Positions 1 to 11,894 of a DNA stretch of 64,000 bases are shown here, in pieces (the stretch's first letter is position 1; each line of letters opens with the position of its first letter). The stretch spans positions 4,030,001-4,094,000 of the forward strand of contig JAHLEZ010000002.1 of NCBI GenBank assembly GCA_020726505.1, in the 5' to 3' direction. Made by a program: the position numbers and the translations under genes. Below the pieces are notes generated by a model that made no database searches, was not told where the DNA came from, and was given only the letters and a program-made list of their open reading frames with translations. Source of the stretch: Leptodontidium sp. MPI-SDFR-AT-0119 (lineage: Eukaryota > Ascomycota > Leotiomycetes > Helotiales > Leptodontidiaceae).

Positions 1-511
1 TCATAGACTTTGCGTCATCATCATAAACGCCTTCATTGCTTAGTTCCTCTCTGATTCTCCGCTCCCTAATCCTCCTCAACTCAGCTCTGCGCTCAATCTC
101 TTCCTCGCTTGTTCCAATGCTGTTTCTCGAATGTCGCTTGGACAAGCCTTCATCCTTCGATAGGTGCTTCTTTAGCTTCTGCGTCACAGCCTTCAAAGTG
201 CTCGAGCTCTTCTTCGTTGTAATTTTCTCAGATTCGGAATCGGTGACGAATTTGTCCCCTTCGAGGAGCTCTCTGAACTTGGCACTGTCCTTGTGAGAGA
301 TGTGTTTGGCACGACATGGGTCCGTAGGCTCAGCTTCTTCGAAGATCGCTCGGAGTTCTCTTGTATCGACGGAGATCCATGATGGAACGTGATCCTTTGA
401 GATCCGTCTGTTCGTCTTGACCTCTGGTACAACTGGTCGTGGAGGAACGGCGTCAGGAGATGGAGGTGCGCGGCTGGTACAGCAGCTTGACTTGTGGACG
501 GCGGTTGGCAT
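1..511 (-). CDS. Uncharacterised Ser/Lys/Glu-rich protein, N-terminal part; runs off the left edge
   Basis: An open minus-strand frame of 170 codons runs from an ATG at 511 to the window edge without a stop; the 3' end of the gene is missing. The visible protein has a proline-rich stretch, then a charged region containing HISHKDSAKF and FRELLEGDK, then a Lys/Ser-rich segment and a strongly helical Arg/Glu segment (EEEIERRAELRRIRERR) that could form a coiled coil. I do not recognise the family. The start is uncertain. The frame is closed by a TAA about 85 bp upstream, but another ATG at about 641 in a different frame opens a plausible N-terminus, and I could not find a phase-compatible intron joining the two. 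Composition and absence of stops support coding; function is unknown. Confidence 0.5.
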   Translation of the reverse strand, partial: MPTAVHKSSCCTSRAPPSPDAVPPRPVVPEVKTNRRISKDHVPSWISVDTRELRAIFEEAEPTDPCRAKHISHKDSAKFRELLEGDKFVTDSESEKITTKKSSSTLKAVTQKLKKHLSKDEGLSKRHSRNSIGTSEEEIERRAELRRIRERRIREELSNEGVYDDDAKSM

Positions 512-3190
512 TGTGTACGGATACTTGACGAATGAAATGTGGTCAAGTTGGTGGCTAAAGCCACGAGCCTCGAGTTACTGTTCTCGATTTGCGGATGATG
601 AAGAGGAGGTGAAGATATCGACGTGGCGGGGAAAGAGGTGGTCATATCTACAGAACGGAAAGAACGACAGGATAGCTTGACTTCACGAAGCGTATTTTCT
701 AGGGGTATGAAGAGCAAGACTAAAAAGCTTGAGCTGATCGACATAAAAAAAAAGCCAATGTACTGTAATTTGTATTATGTAACTTCGCGTTGTTCACTAC
801 TACGAAATAATATTCATCGTTGTACTCATTGGATTCGAAAAGCAGATATTTTTGTTGTAGCTCTTGTGCAAGAAGCAGTGGTGCGTGATGAGAAAGTCTC
901 GTTGGAGAAGGAGCTTTCGGCCCGGGCATCGAATACAGCATTGCAACTTCTTGTAGAGTGAAACATGAGAGCGTGATAATACGACCAGAGACACTCGCCA
1001 ACGACTCAGAAGTATTAGGTTTAGACATCCGACAGCCTACTCAGTGCTGCGACTTAGGACCGTCCTCATTCCCTATAACATCTCGACTTCAGAACAGAAC
1101 AGAGATGACTAGGGCCAGAAGGAATTGTAGAGGACAGCAAAATTCCCATTTTAATCTATCGAGGCATTCATCAGAGCATCTCGATTAGTGCATCTTCGGT
1201 GGTTTCTTCGAGGAAAGAGATCTTGAAACCTTGATTTCTCTACGGTTTTCACCAACCTGAAGCAAGTAAACCGATATTTTGCAAGAGAGGCAGCGAATGA
1301 TGGAAACAGGCAGATGAAGCAGGAGCTATGAGGAAAGATGATTCGCCATGGACAAATCAACATTTGTGCTTTGCACCAAGGAAGGCCAACACCCTCACAG
1401 CGAGATGCCATCATGACAATAAGCAAATCAACAAAATAACGTCAAACACCTTTCGCGTGAGATAATGGGGTCGTGATCACCAAACCTGATCGCAAACCTC
1501 CTTACTATCTGACCAGATCGAGAAAGGCTTTCAAATACAAACACATCATAAGACCTAGCTAGGTAGGAGCTACCGGTGGTAGCGGGTTCGCCCCTTTTGA
1601 TACCCGAGAGCGGACTTGGCAGACAGTGAGAAGATGGCATAGCAATTGTGTAAGTGCTCGTCGATGAGTGCTCGCAACAGGATCATGCCTCTGTATGCTA
1701 CGCCTTCTCGTACATGGCTCTGATTCAAAACTCGATGAAGAAAGCATATACTCGAATAGGCATACGAAGAGCCCCATTCTTACTGATGACAATGCAAGCG
1801 AGATGGACCTAGGTAATCACGATCGATCCACAGCGCGAATCCACCACCACCATCGTAGACAGGCAAGGCAGGTGGAATAATCCCGTTCAGACACCGACCG
1901 CTCTTACTCACATCCACTCAGTCCTCTTCTCGTGATTCAATTCGGAGCAAACCCCATCATCAGTTGGTCTCGTCAACATCCCTATCTATCGATCATCAGC
2001 TCACTGAGTGACTGAACAATGAACTGAACAATAAAAAACAAAATATAGCATCCACAACCAACCCACTCCATTACCAAACGGTACTTTTGCATACGAGTAG
2101 TCCAATCCAGACCATCCAATCTCCAGCCAAGCCAGCCTCTCAGCCCAGCCCAGCCCATCTCCATCCAGTCCAAGACAAGAGAAGACAGTGCTTAAAACAC
2201 AGCAGGGCAGGGCATCGCATCACATCTGCAATCTCGGCGCCAAACTCTCGGCAGCGGCAAAGACAGCCTCAAGAAGAAGGAGCCTAAGCTTATTTTTACA
2301 CCCACCACACCCACCCACCAACCACACACACCATCCGCCAGTACAGTAAATTACCTACAAGTACGGAACCGTATCTGCAGCCCGAGTCGCTGGATGGCGG
2401 TATCGGAAGGAACAGTGCTTCTTCTCCAGTCCAGTCATCCACCCGAGAATTCGCCTGCTCGGTTACAGTTTTAGGTAGGTAGGAAGGTGAAAATCAACAA
2501 ATGAATCAACGGTCAATAAATGGATATATGCACATCGGATAATAAGTCATGGATGAATCTCCTCTGCTATGCACTTTGCCCCTGAGAAGGCTGAGATGAG
2601 AGGCGGGAGTGCAGCCAGCCACCTGGATGGATGTACAGTACTCGTATGTATGAATGGAGAAGCCAAGCAGGAAACTCGCGTGGCGATAACGTAAAGTATT
2701 GAAAGAAATTTTGAAGCGGACTTCTTATAACCCAAAACTTCAAGCCTCAATTTCAATCTCAATCAAACACGAACGGACGAACACTTGGTCAAAAGTACCG
2801 TCCCATTCTATATCCTCCACAAAAAAGCGCATTGTGTCGGCATACCAAAGAACCAAAAGGCATGAAGGCCCCAGAAAAAAAAAACACACAGTCCACGATG
2901 AAACGAAACCACGAAGAGTTCAGTACGAAAAAAAAAAGGATATCTATCGCGTAATAACAACACTTCCTGGTGTTCCAGAATCCATCCCATTAAATGAAAA
3001 TTCTCCTGCACCAAGTTCTGTTGGTGTTGTCCCGTACGTTAGGACAGTGGATACAATACCGATACCCAGATGATGCCCCCTGGATGAGGTGATGCTTCGT
3101 ACCGGCCGTAACTCAAGTGGGCTTCCACTCGAGTATTTTTCTCTTATTTATTTATTTTCCAGCTTACGGGCCGCCGCTCATGGATGTGCT

Positions 3191-3210
3191 GTGATGTGAT
3201 GTGATGTGAT
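3191..3210. repeat. GTGAT microsatellite, 4 copies
   Basis: Four perfect tandem copies of GTGAT lie in the gene-free spacer. They have no evident function. Confidence 0.8.
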
Positions 3211-5070
3211 TGCGTCTTGTCATCTCGTCGCATCTGCATCTGTCACTTGCATGTCCTCCCTCCTTCCCGTTCCTCACAAGGCTGGATCGGATGTTATGAT
3301 GAGGCGCGCCGCACGTGTTCCACAAGCTGTCCTTCCTTCCTCTTTGCCTCTCCTCCCCGGCCAAGCCATGTTATTCTTTCTCCGCTGGCTGGCTGGTGTC
3401 CCGAACCGGATATTTTTGCACTTCGCCTCGGCTTGTTGAGCGAGTACCGTACATACATAAGGTAATTTACAGACGAGTTGAGTTCTGTCGCGTTATTGGA
3501 GTAAAGAGGTAAATAATTAAGATTGATGGATTGTAAAGAATTGCCCCCAAAGCCAATAGATACTTTAACTTCAAGCCTACCATTGGGATGTACTTATTGC
3601 TGAACGGAGAAGGCATGTAGCAATAACCCCATGATCAACGGACTCGCCGGGTTTTCTCATTCCATTATTCCCATCCAGTTCATGGCTATTCCCTTCCTCC
3701 CTTCACTCACACTTACACTCACCCACCTCGCACCTCCTTCCGAAAACCAAAAGCAAAAGATGGGCTGGGCAGGGCAAGAAAGTCAAAAATCAAATCGCCT
3801 CTTCCAGCCCCAGCCAGGGTGGAGCGAGTCCAAGAAAGTGTGATTGATTTTCCAAATTCTGGCTGAAATCAGAATCGTCGTAATCGGAAGACAGGGCCCG
3901 CCCGCATTTGGGCTTGCTGGTGCGGCGAGGTGCGGGTGTGCAGGTGCAGGGAAGGACGAATCCATGCTTCCATCGTTCCATCCGCTGATTCCGGAAATGT
4001 TCTAGAAGGTCGCCACGTCCATGCAGAGACGTGTTCTAGCGTCTTTCTGGAACCGGAAAAACGGGGATTGCCTGAGGTGGCGGATGACGGCTTGGCTTGG
4101 CCTTGGTGGTGGAGGGAGTTGAGGGTTCAGGGCTGGGGCCTGGGCCTGGGATTATTGTTATTATTAAATTGAACGGCGGTGAGGTGACGTGAGGTAAGGG
4201 GGTGTGCTTTACCGTTTAAAATTGAGGCGACTGTGGCTTCTGGTTCGCTTGTTTATGTTCCTTCGGGGACTTATGATTGGGAAAGAGTTGGGATCGAGAG
4301 AGGGATCGGTAGACAGTCAATCAAATCAATCAATACACGTGTTCCAGAATAATAATATGGAGCATTTGGTTTTCTGCAAGGGAACGCGTGGAATGTTCTT
4401 TGTGGTGGAGTGGATCATCTGCAGGTGGTGAGCTGACTGACGCCGCACAGCAGTAAGTTTCCCGATTAAACATCTGCGTAGGTTTTTATTCAATAATCGG
4501 GAAACCATATCATGGTCTATGAATTTCCTAGTAACGTGCTTTCGGGTACCTATTCCGTGCTGCCCTTCCTTGACCTATGTTCTGGACCTATGCTCTGGAC
4601 CTTTTAGGGCTTACGGCAGAGGTAAATTTACCTTGGGATAGGATTGTCACCGATCCCAGACATCGGGCAGTCATCGTGGGGTGATTACTCCGTGCTTTCA
4701 ACAACAACGCACTGCAAAGGTTCGGACTTTGGGAGAATAAGATGACATGACAGCTTTTGAAAGCCAACAAGTCGGCCAACTAGTCATAGCCAGCCTGCCG
4801 GCCAAACAAAACGGACGGGATGGATGCACACAAGACAAACGGTAACGTTAACGCCAACGCCCTTCCTCCCCGTGAAACATACGATTACCCAACCCAAGAA
4901 TCTCACGGATGAACGACGGAGCCGCGCGCAAAGAGGTCTGGACTGAAGCCCGATTATTGGCAAGCTATGCCGTGCCGTGCCGTACTGTGCTGTGCCATGC
5001 CGATCCGATGTTTGAGTATAAGTGGGTGTGATTGGTTTCCCTTCCCGACCTCCTTTTCCACTAATACGAT

Positions 5071-5086
5071 GGGTACCTAGGTACCC
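5071..5086. repeat. 16-bp perfect palindrome
   Basis: The sequence gggtacctaggtaccc is its own reverse complement. The core TACCTAGGTA recurs at 8659-8668 and 31314-31323, always in intergenic DNA. Confidence 0.75.
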
Positions 5087-7357
5087 TTGGTTATTTGCAA
5101 AACAATATCCTACTTCGTGCAGTACAGTACAGTCAGGCTCGCTCGGTTGGCTTGACGTAGGATTTTGCTTTAGCTTGATTTGTCCAGATTGAAGGAGTGG
5201 AATTTGGAAGGGAGTTGCACTTGGAACAGGAATTGGAGCTAAAGGATGACATTTGTGGATTCGATCCTCCTAGAAGTGACCTTATGAGTGAGAGAAAGAT
5301 GTAAGAAAGTGGAGGAGATGGGAGAGGAGAGGTGTAAAGTCCGACTTCCTCATCATACGGCATTGAAGATCATAACCATAACCATAATCATCATCAGCAG
5401 CAACAGCAGCACAAAGTAAGAGCTATGGTACGATCCATCATCCGAAACATTTGTCTCGTCTATTACAATCCGTAATCCATAATCTTACGAAACCGGGGTG
5501 AGTTAGTTGCCCAGTGGCGGCCGGCTGGATACAACCTCGACTGGTTCAGCCAGGGCGGTTGCTCACCCTCGTTCAGGAAAGCTTGAGGTTTCAGCATTAT
5601 CTTTGCATTTGTAATTCTCGGTGCAAAGCTTGTGTTTCTAAACCTTCCAAATTTTCCTTTTCCATTAGACTTCATGGAACAAACATGCTTTGCTCGTGAT
5701 CTTGATGGGTGAGATACCGCGGAGAAAAGAAGGCGAGACGGCACGACCGGAGGAAACCTCAGAAAACTCAGAAAAACTCATGGTGAATTATCAATGATTG
5801 AAATGAACCCCTCTCCCTGGCCTCGGGTGCGAGGGTACGAGGGTGAGATTTTATGGTTTTCGGTTTTTGGGTTTTGTAGGGGCGGGCAGCGAATGAGAGA
5901 TACTGGAGGTAGTTATACAGACAAGGCAAGGAGGCAGATAATGCAGATGGAAGAAAAGTAGATAAACGAGATAACTTTCGTAAATACGAAGGAGAAAAAT
6001 AGAGCAGATAAACATCGAACTAAAACCATCGCCCTGAACTTTACTGGATATCTAATTTAAAAAGTCTGGGGATATTGTTTGGAGGGATGTGTGATTGGTG
6101 AAATCTAGCGCTTGTTTCGGGTACATTGAGACTTTGGAAAGTACCCATTCGTTTACTGGCTTAATATTTGTTTCTTGGAATTTCTGGCTTGATGGACAAT
6201 GGAACGAGTGGAGGGGAATGGGGAAGGGAATGGGGGGGAAACTGGTCTATTCCAGTATCATACGAAGGAGATAAGCTTTCTCAGGGGGCGGCGCGGAGAG
6301 GAGGGGAAGATTCAGATTAGTCCAGAACTTCAACTTCAGCCACCAGTCCAGTCCAGTCCAACCCAGATGCTGTCAAAGACTCAAATGCCAAGAAAATAAA
6401 TTCTATTGGATACATTCAGTCAACTGACTGACCAAGTGGCAGAAGTAAGATTAAGATTAAAATTGATCTTACCAAACCCGACCGACCGACTAACCCTCTC
6501 TCGTACCATTTTACACGTACAGGTACATAACAACCTTCCGGAACCGGCACCAGCACCAGCGCGAAGTGTCCGATGAGAGGTCTTGGATGCATACGAACAT
6601 GCATTGGCCCGGGTGATATCGACCAGTTAGATATCAAGACTTACGGAGTAAGACCCCAAGACTCGAAAAAGGAAGTACTGTACCAGTACTCCGTGACTTG
6701 TGAAAAAAGTATATCCGGGGAAGCGCAAGATAGCAGATGCAGATGCATGGGATGGGGTACTGTAGTCGTTGAGGGGAGGGGGGAGATGCTGTAGCGGGGA
6801 TGATTCGTTGGAAAAGCTAGATGGTGAGCCTCTCCTCCAGCTGTTTTGATAAATTTACTTTCGTACGACACGGTGTTAATTGGCTGGAACTTGCCCTCCC
6901 TTGACCTTGCTTTTGCTTTTGCTTTCCTGGCCTACTTCCATCCTGGCTTGATGGGTACGGTGTGTACAGTACAGTACTGTGCATAGGCTGATCTACCAGT
7001 GATATATCCGGAAAGGGCACGCATATTCTCCCTCACTCACCTTCCATTCTCATAGGGGCGTACATAGCTTCTGATTATTAGACTAGGTAGAATATTGGTA
7101 GGTAGGTGTTTGTAATTTGATTTGATTTGATTGCACGATGATAGCGACTAGGAAGGAGAGAAGAGGTAGACCTGAGCTGAGGGGACCTGCGGAGAAAGGA
7201 GGAGCGCTCAATCAGATCCGCTGGATGATATGTCGCGCATGAGGATCGGCGCACAGTCCCTACCTACCTATATTTGAAGTACCGTACTTAGTGAAATGGT
7301 ATGATATTATATGATGCCACAATTAAGTTAATCACACTGTGTATTTGCTTTTTGTTG

Positions 7358-7373
7358 GTGTGTGTGTGTGTGT
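7358..7373. repeat. GT dinucleotide repeat
   Basis: A short (GT)n run of about eight units in intergenic DNA. Confidence 0.7.
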
Positions 7374-8082
7374 TGTGGTGGCGGTTGTTTCTTTGTGGTG
7401 TGTATGGACTGACTGCATGCGGAAGTGAGGGGCAGAAGGGGGACAAGGAACCTTGAGTGCCGTGATATCCAGATACCAAGGAAAGATACGTAGTAGATAG
7501 ATGATTTTTGATTGCGATGAAACGAAACCATAAACGCCCGTTCGTTCTCCTAGGTAGGGTTTCCTACCAGTAAATTACGATATCGCACTGCTTGTATCGT
7601 TGTTGAAGACTTGTTTGTGATGCATCTTTGATTCATCGTCCGGCCCTCTCTGTCTTTTACAATAGATTTATGGCTGCAACACGATACTGACTGACTGAAC
7701 TAGTGAGAACATGTGCAAGTTCTCTTCTTGAAACACCAAACACCCTTCTCGGCACTTGAAGATTGACAGGAGCAAGTCAGGATGTGGCGACGGCAGATGG
7801 AAGTGCGATGTGGGGAATTATCTTGTCTAGTCTTGTGTATGTTTTTAGAGGCATGGGGGATGGATAAGAGCAGAGCAGAGCTGAGCTAAGGACAAGTAAG
7901 TGATCATCAAACGGACTAAAGATAAGGCTTTAGATGAATTCTTCCGAATGGAGATATCACCGACATGGACATCGATATTCGTTTACCGGCTTGCGCGGCG
8001 GTGATTATGGAAGGAAAGTAGTTAGTTAGCATCTGGTCTAGTACGTACCGGTGCTGGAGGAAGATGATGAAAAAAGAAATAG

Positions 8083-8108
8083 CATCATCATCATCATCAG
8101 CATCAGCG
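8083..8108. repeat. CAT/CAG trinucleotide repeat
   Basis: Five CAT units are followed by an imperfect CAG/CAT continuation. The repeat is in intergenic DNA and not inside a supported reading frame. Confidence 0.7.
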
Positions 8109-8350
8109 GCTTGGAAGCTTGAAGCTACGATTATTTAAGATGGGACTAGAGATGCAGTGAACAAAAAGCAGCGAGCGATCCCAAGAGCAGGATCTCGATA
8201 TTGCAATATCGGGAGATAGATTGCTCTGCAGAAGATATGTCAGGTCAGGTCAGCCCAGGCCAGGCACAGCGAGGCACAGATACCGCTGGCGGTGTTGAGG
8301 TTGAGGTTGAGGTGAGGTGAGGTTTCTGAAGGGGAGAAATAAATATCAAC

Positions 8351-8372
8351 AGAAAGAAAGAAAGAAAGAAAG
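8351..8372. repeat. AGAA tetranucleotide repeat, 5 copies
   Basis: Perfect AGAA units in intergenic DNA. Confidence 0.8.
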
Positions 8373-10108
8373 TCTGGTACCCTTGGAACTCCTGATTATG
8401 GAGAGCATGAATGGGGATGGGTTTGTAGGGTTTGAGAGTGCTGCACGCTTGGCCTGAGTACAACTCTATGAGACCTGCACCTGCATCGCTATCAGACATG
8501 GTAGGTACTAGCTAGGGCACCTAGATAGGGTATGTACCGTAGGTTTCGCTGTAGACATCTACTGTACTGAGGCGTTATCATTGTATTTTTGATTAATAAA
8601 TGAGTGGTATCACGTTTCTGGAAACAAGCTGAAGCTGAAGCTCCCATCGCCCCTTGCATACCTAGGTACCTCGGGTTGTGGTTTGAAAGTGTGTGTGTGT
8701 ACAGAGGGAGGTACCGCATCGTATGCCTGTTTTGGTTTTCTGTTGCTGCTGTAAAAGTCTTGAGTTTCTCAGCTCTTGTTGTCCCTGTCCCCTATTACTT
8801 CGTTACCGGTATTTTACCAGCTTCACTACTAGGCTTCATCCTCCTGCCCCCCACCATGCTCTCCTCTCGCCACCCGCCTCAACACACGCACGCCCTTCAA
8901 GGCTTCAACGATGCTGGCCATCAGTAGTGCGAATTACGAGTGTTTACGACCCATTATTCCCGTCCGCCTAGAAAGTCACATTGCCATGATATCGTACGGG
9001 CCAAGACTCGCGATCGGCCACATTATCCTCCGGGGGGAACAGAGAGGCGTCAGGCCAAGACCAGGGTGGAAGAGTCGAAGACGCGAAGGCGCGAAAGGGA
9101 AGGACTTGAAGGCTTCGAAGGGGGACGGCCAAGCGGGCTAGTCTGTTTTGTGTGGTCAAAGCCGGCATTCCCTGTCCACTCCCTGTCGCTTCTAGCCTGT
9201 TCAAAGAAGCCAATAGCGCCGCCTTTGTCGGTGGGCATGGAGTACCCTTGCATGCTGCTGCTGATCCCGGTCGCAGAAGCATCCTCTGCTTCGATGCTAG
9301 GCCGAGCTGGGAGATGGAGCTGTGGTGGTGGCTGCTGATTGGCGGGCCTCGTGCGGGCTATTTTGCAGGTCATGCTCTGCCTGCGAGCTGCCCTGCCCTG
9401 CCCATGCCACGCTGCAAATCAGCTCCCAATTCGCCCCCTTCCTTTCCTTTGCCTTTGCCGAGAGGAGAAGGAGAGTCTTCTAGCGTGCCTTCTAGCTCGC
9501 CCCACAGTGTTCGCCGCCCTTCTGTGGGTGTTCCATGGAATGCCGTCTCCGTCTCCGTCTTTGCTGCAGTCAGTGAGTGCCCTCCCCTCCAGAGCCAGGT
9601 CAGGCCAGCCCTGAGCCCTGTGCCGTCTCAGGTCTGGTTGGCGTCGCATTCTGCTGGAGCAGCGACCTGTAAGCAGAGAGCAAGCAGCGAGGATAGAGCA
9701 GCAGCGCAGAGACAGCACAGCACAGCACAGCACCACCAGCCAAAGATCCCTCCTCTCTCTCTCTCCACTTCATTTCTACGTCACATAACACAACCGCATC
9801 CTTATGCATCGCCGTATCATACCATACATACCGTAGCTGCCGTAGCCTACCCGATCGTCTGCTTTCTCGGTCTAGGCGTGTCCGTTTGCCTCCTCCTTTG
9901 CTCACCCCTCTTACCTCTTACCTCACCTCACCTCACTTCTCTCCAAACTGTGTCTGGTCTGCCTCAAACTCACCAACTACCTTCCCATCCACACGCCACT
10001 TTCCGCCCTTCCTTCGTCACTTTGCACCACTAGCCATTCACTACTCACTAGGCCTCGCAGGCGGACGCTACTTTAGGCCTCCTGGGCGCTCTAGTAGGGA
10101 TTGGATTG

Positions 10109-10129
10109 CAGGCAGGCAGGCAGGCAGGC
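10109..10129. repeat. CAGG tetranucleotide repeat
   Basis: About five tandem CAGG units within the region upstream of the RGS gene. Confidence 0.75.
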
Positions 10130-10200
10130 CAGCCTAGGCCCGCCCGATGCTCAAACGCTGCTAACCCTCATGGACAAGGTCGATGCTTGAACGCTCGACA

Positions 10201-10234
10201 CTCCACTCGACTCCACTCGACTCCACTCCACTCC
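10201..10234. repeat. 10-bp tandem repeat (CTCCACTCGA), 3 copies
   Basis: Three near-perfect copies of CTCCACTCGA, the last one degenerating into CTCCACTCC. Confidence 0.75.
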
Positions 10235-10364
10235 CTGCTCCCCTAGCAAGCACCAAGCAGCACCCACGCCAATTCTCATTCCATCATGCCAATCCGCAGA
10301 TCCACATCCATCCAATCCACATCCACATCCACCTGCCTGTCTGGATTGTCTCTCTCCTCTCTGT

Positions 10365-10409
10365 CTCTGGCTCAAGTCTCTCTCTCTCTGGCTCAAGTCT
10401 CTCTCTCTC
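10365..10409. repeat. 20-bp tandem duplication in CT-rich leader
   Basis: The block CTCTGGCTCAAGTCTCTCT is present twice in direct succession inside a CT-rich tract. Confidence 0.75.
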
Positions 10410-11894
10410 CCTGGCTGCCTCTCTCTTTTTCTCTGTCTCTGCGCTCCGCTCCTGGTCCCATCCTCCCTTTCTGTCCGATTCCTTCTCCACTTAGTCTACC
10501 CTACCCTATCGCACCCTACTCCTCCTCCTCCTCCTCAGCGCGCGCTGCATCCATCGTCGCAACGACACCACCAAGACACCAAGCAAGACCAGCTAAACTA
10601 AACCAAACCAGACCAAACCATCGCCAAAAAGAAGCCTGTCTCTGCTTGCTTGCTTGCTTGCCTGCCCGCCGCCGCCCTCTCCCTGCCGGCGACTCATGCG
10701 TGGCTTGCTCTGCTCTGGCACGCACCTTGCTGGCCCCCGTTGAAACAAACACCCTCACGTCTTTCTTTGTCTTCGAGATCCCGAGCAGAAAAAAGAACGA
10801 ACCAGACAAAAGCCACTCACGAGACTCCAAATCCCTAACGGCGAGCAGACAAGACAAAACAAAACGGACAATCGAAAAAAGTCAGACTACAACCATCATC
10901 GCCATCACCATCATCATCATCCTAGATTAATCATACCCAAACATCGTCGTCCACTGGAAACAAAAAACCCACTTGCACCCACAACGCCCGCCGTCATAAT
11001 TGGCCTCTCGCGCCTGTCATCGACGCTTTAAGCTTTGCACCCAAGTCTGCACTGCCCTCCTTCCCTCCCTCTTCGAACCTTACCAATCCGTTATTCTCCT
11101 CTCCTCCTCCTCCACAACCACAACCACAAACACCACCACACCACACCCCGATACGATCAACAACACCACGAGACTCCTTCCCCGATCACGGATTGAACGG
11201 ACCACGATACCCCTTTGCCAATTACATCTCCTAGGACTGTTTCTGCTGTTTCCTTTTCTTAGAGATACCCGAAGCCTGTTACAGACTTCAGCCGCTCCTT
11301 GAAAATCTTCGTCCTGTTTCAATAAAAGGTCTTGCTTGTCTCCCAGCCTGGTCTCGGTTTGGCAGGTCGCACCGCAGTACACCGATTCCGCAGAGACACC
11401 CAGCACAAGGAGTTCCCTACCGACTCACGCATCCTTTGCCACTGTAACCATAGATTACACGTTCCCGTCGCTCGGAGACGCCAGTTCCAGAAGAATTTCA
11501 CCCGACATCACCACCTGTTGATACCCGTTTGTGTTCAGCAAGAGACCGCCGCTCATTGGACTTGAATCTGCGACGACTCGCCATCTGACGGATACCTGCA
11601 TACCACGACGTTACGACATTTCTTTGTTTCTTCACACGCATCGGCGGCAGGCTCTCCAACGGATTTCCTCTGAGCAAACGGACAACCCTCCATTTTCGAC
11701 GCGGTTCTTGTACAAGTAGTTTGCGGATTCTTCGACGACAAATGTGTTCCACACAATAGCAATCAGTTTCTGTCTCTTTACAACCGCTTCATACACAAGG
11801 CACTGCGTGCGAGGGCTTGGGAATTGTATTCTTTGACTGGTATAATACTCCGTTTGAGGCGGACGGAAGAGAGGACAGGACTCCTCGTGTGCCC

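Larger units (their letters stand above)
512..8690. other. Gene-free spacer, about 8 kb
   Basis: No reading frame here combines length, protein-like composition and splice signals. The open frames present are short and lie in low-complexity sequence. The DNA is rich in simple repeats and short palindromes (TACCTAGGTA, GGTACC, GTACAGTAC-type motifs) and scattered A/T runs. I see no recognisable RNA gene or transposon ends. A non-coding RNA or regulatory DNA for a flanking gene cannot be excluded. Confidence 0.5.
8691..11894 (+). promoter_or_regulatory. Pyrimidine-rich upstream region and probable long 5' leader of the RGS gene
   Basis: From about 8.7 kb the plus strand becomes strongly C/T-rich, with CT, CTCC and CCAT runs. 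This is the usual look of transcribed 5' leaders in filamentous fungi, and it continues to the RGS start codon at 11895. Long open frames here (for example 9152-10033 and 10286-10930) consist of low-complexity Ser/Pro/Leu/His and are by-products of the skewed composition. Several short upstream ATGs precede the main start, so upstream-ORF control is possible. The transcription start cannot be placed from sequence alone; the region could contain leader introns or a separate non-coding transcript. Confidence 0.4.

Noticed and set aside
9152..10033. 293-codon plus-strand open frame
   Set aside because: Ser/Pro/His/Leu low complexity in C/T-rich DNA; no domain and several overlapping open frames on both strands, as expected from skewed composition.
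10286..10930. 214-codon plus-strand open frame
   Set aside because: Made of CT-repeat-derived Ser-Leu runs and AT-rich tail; lies in the probable leader of the RGS gene.
11817..11894. N-terminal extension of the RGS protein
   Set aside because: The extension begins with TTG; the first ATG in frame is at 11895.
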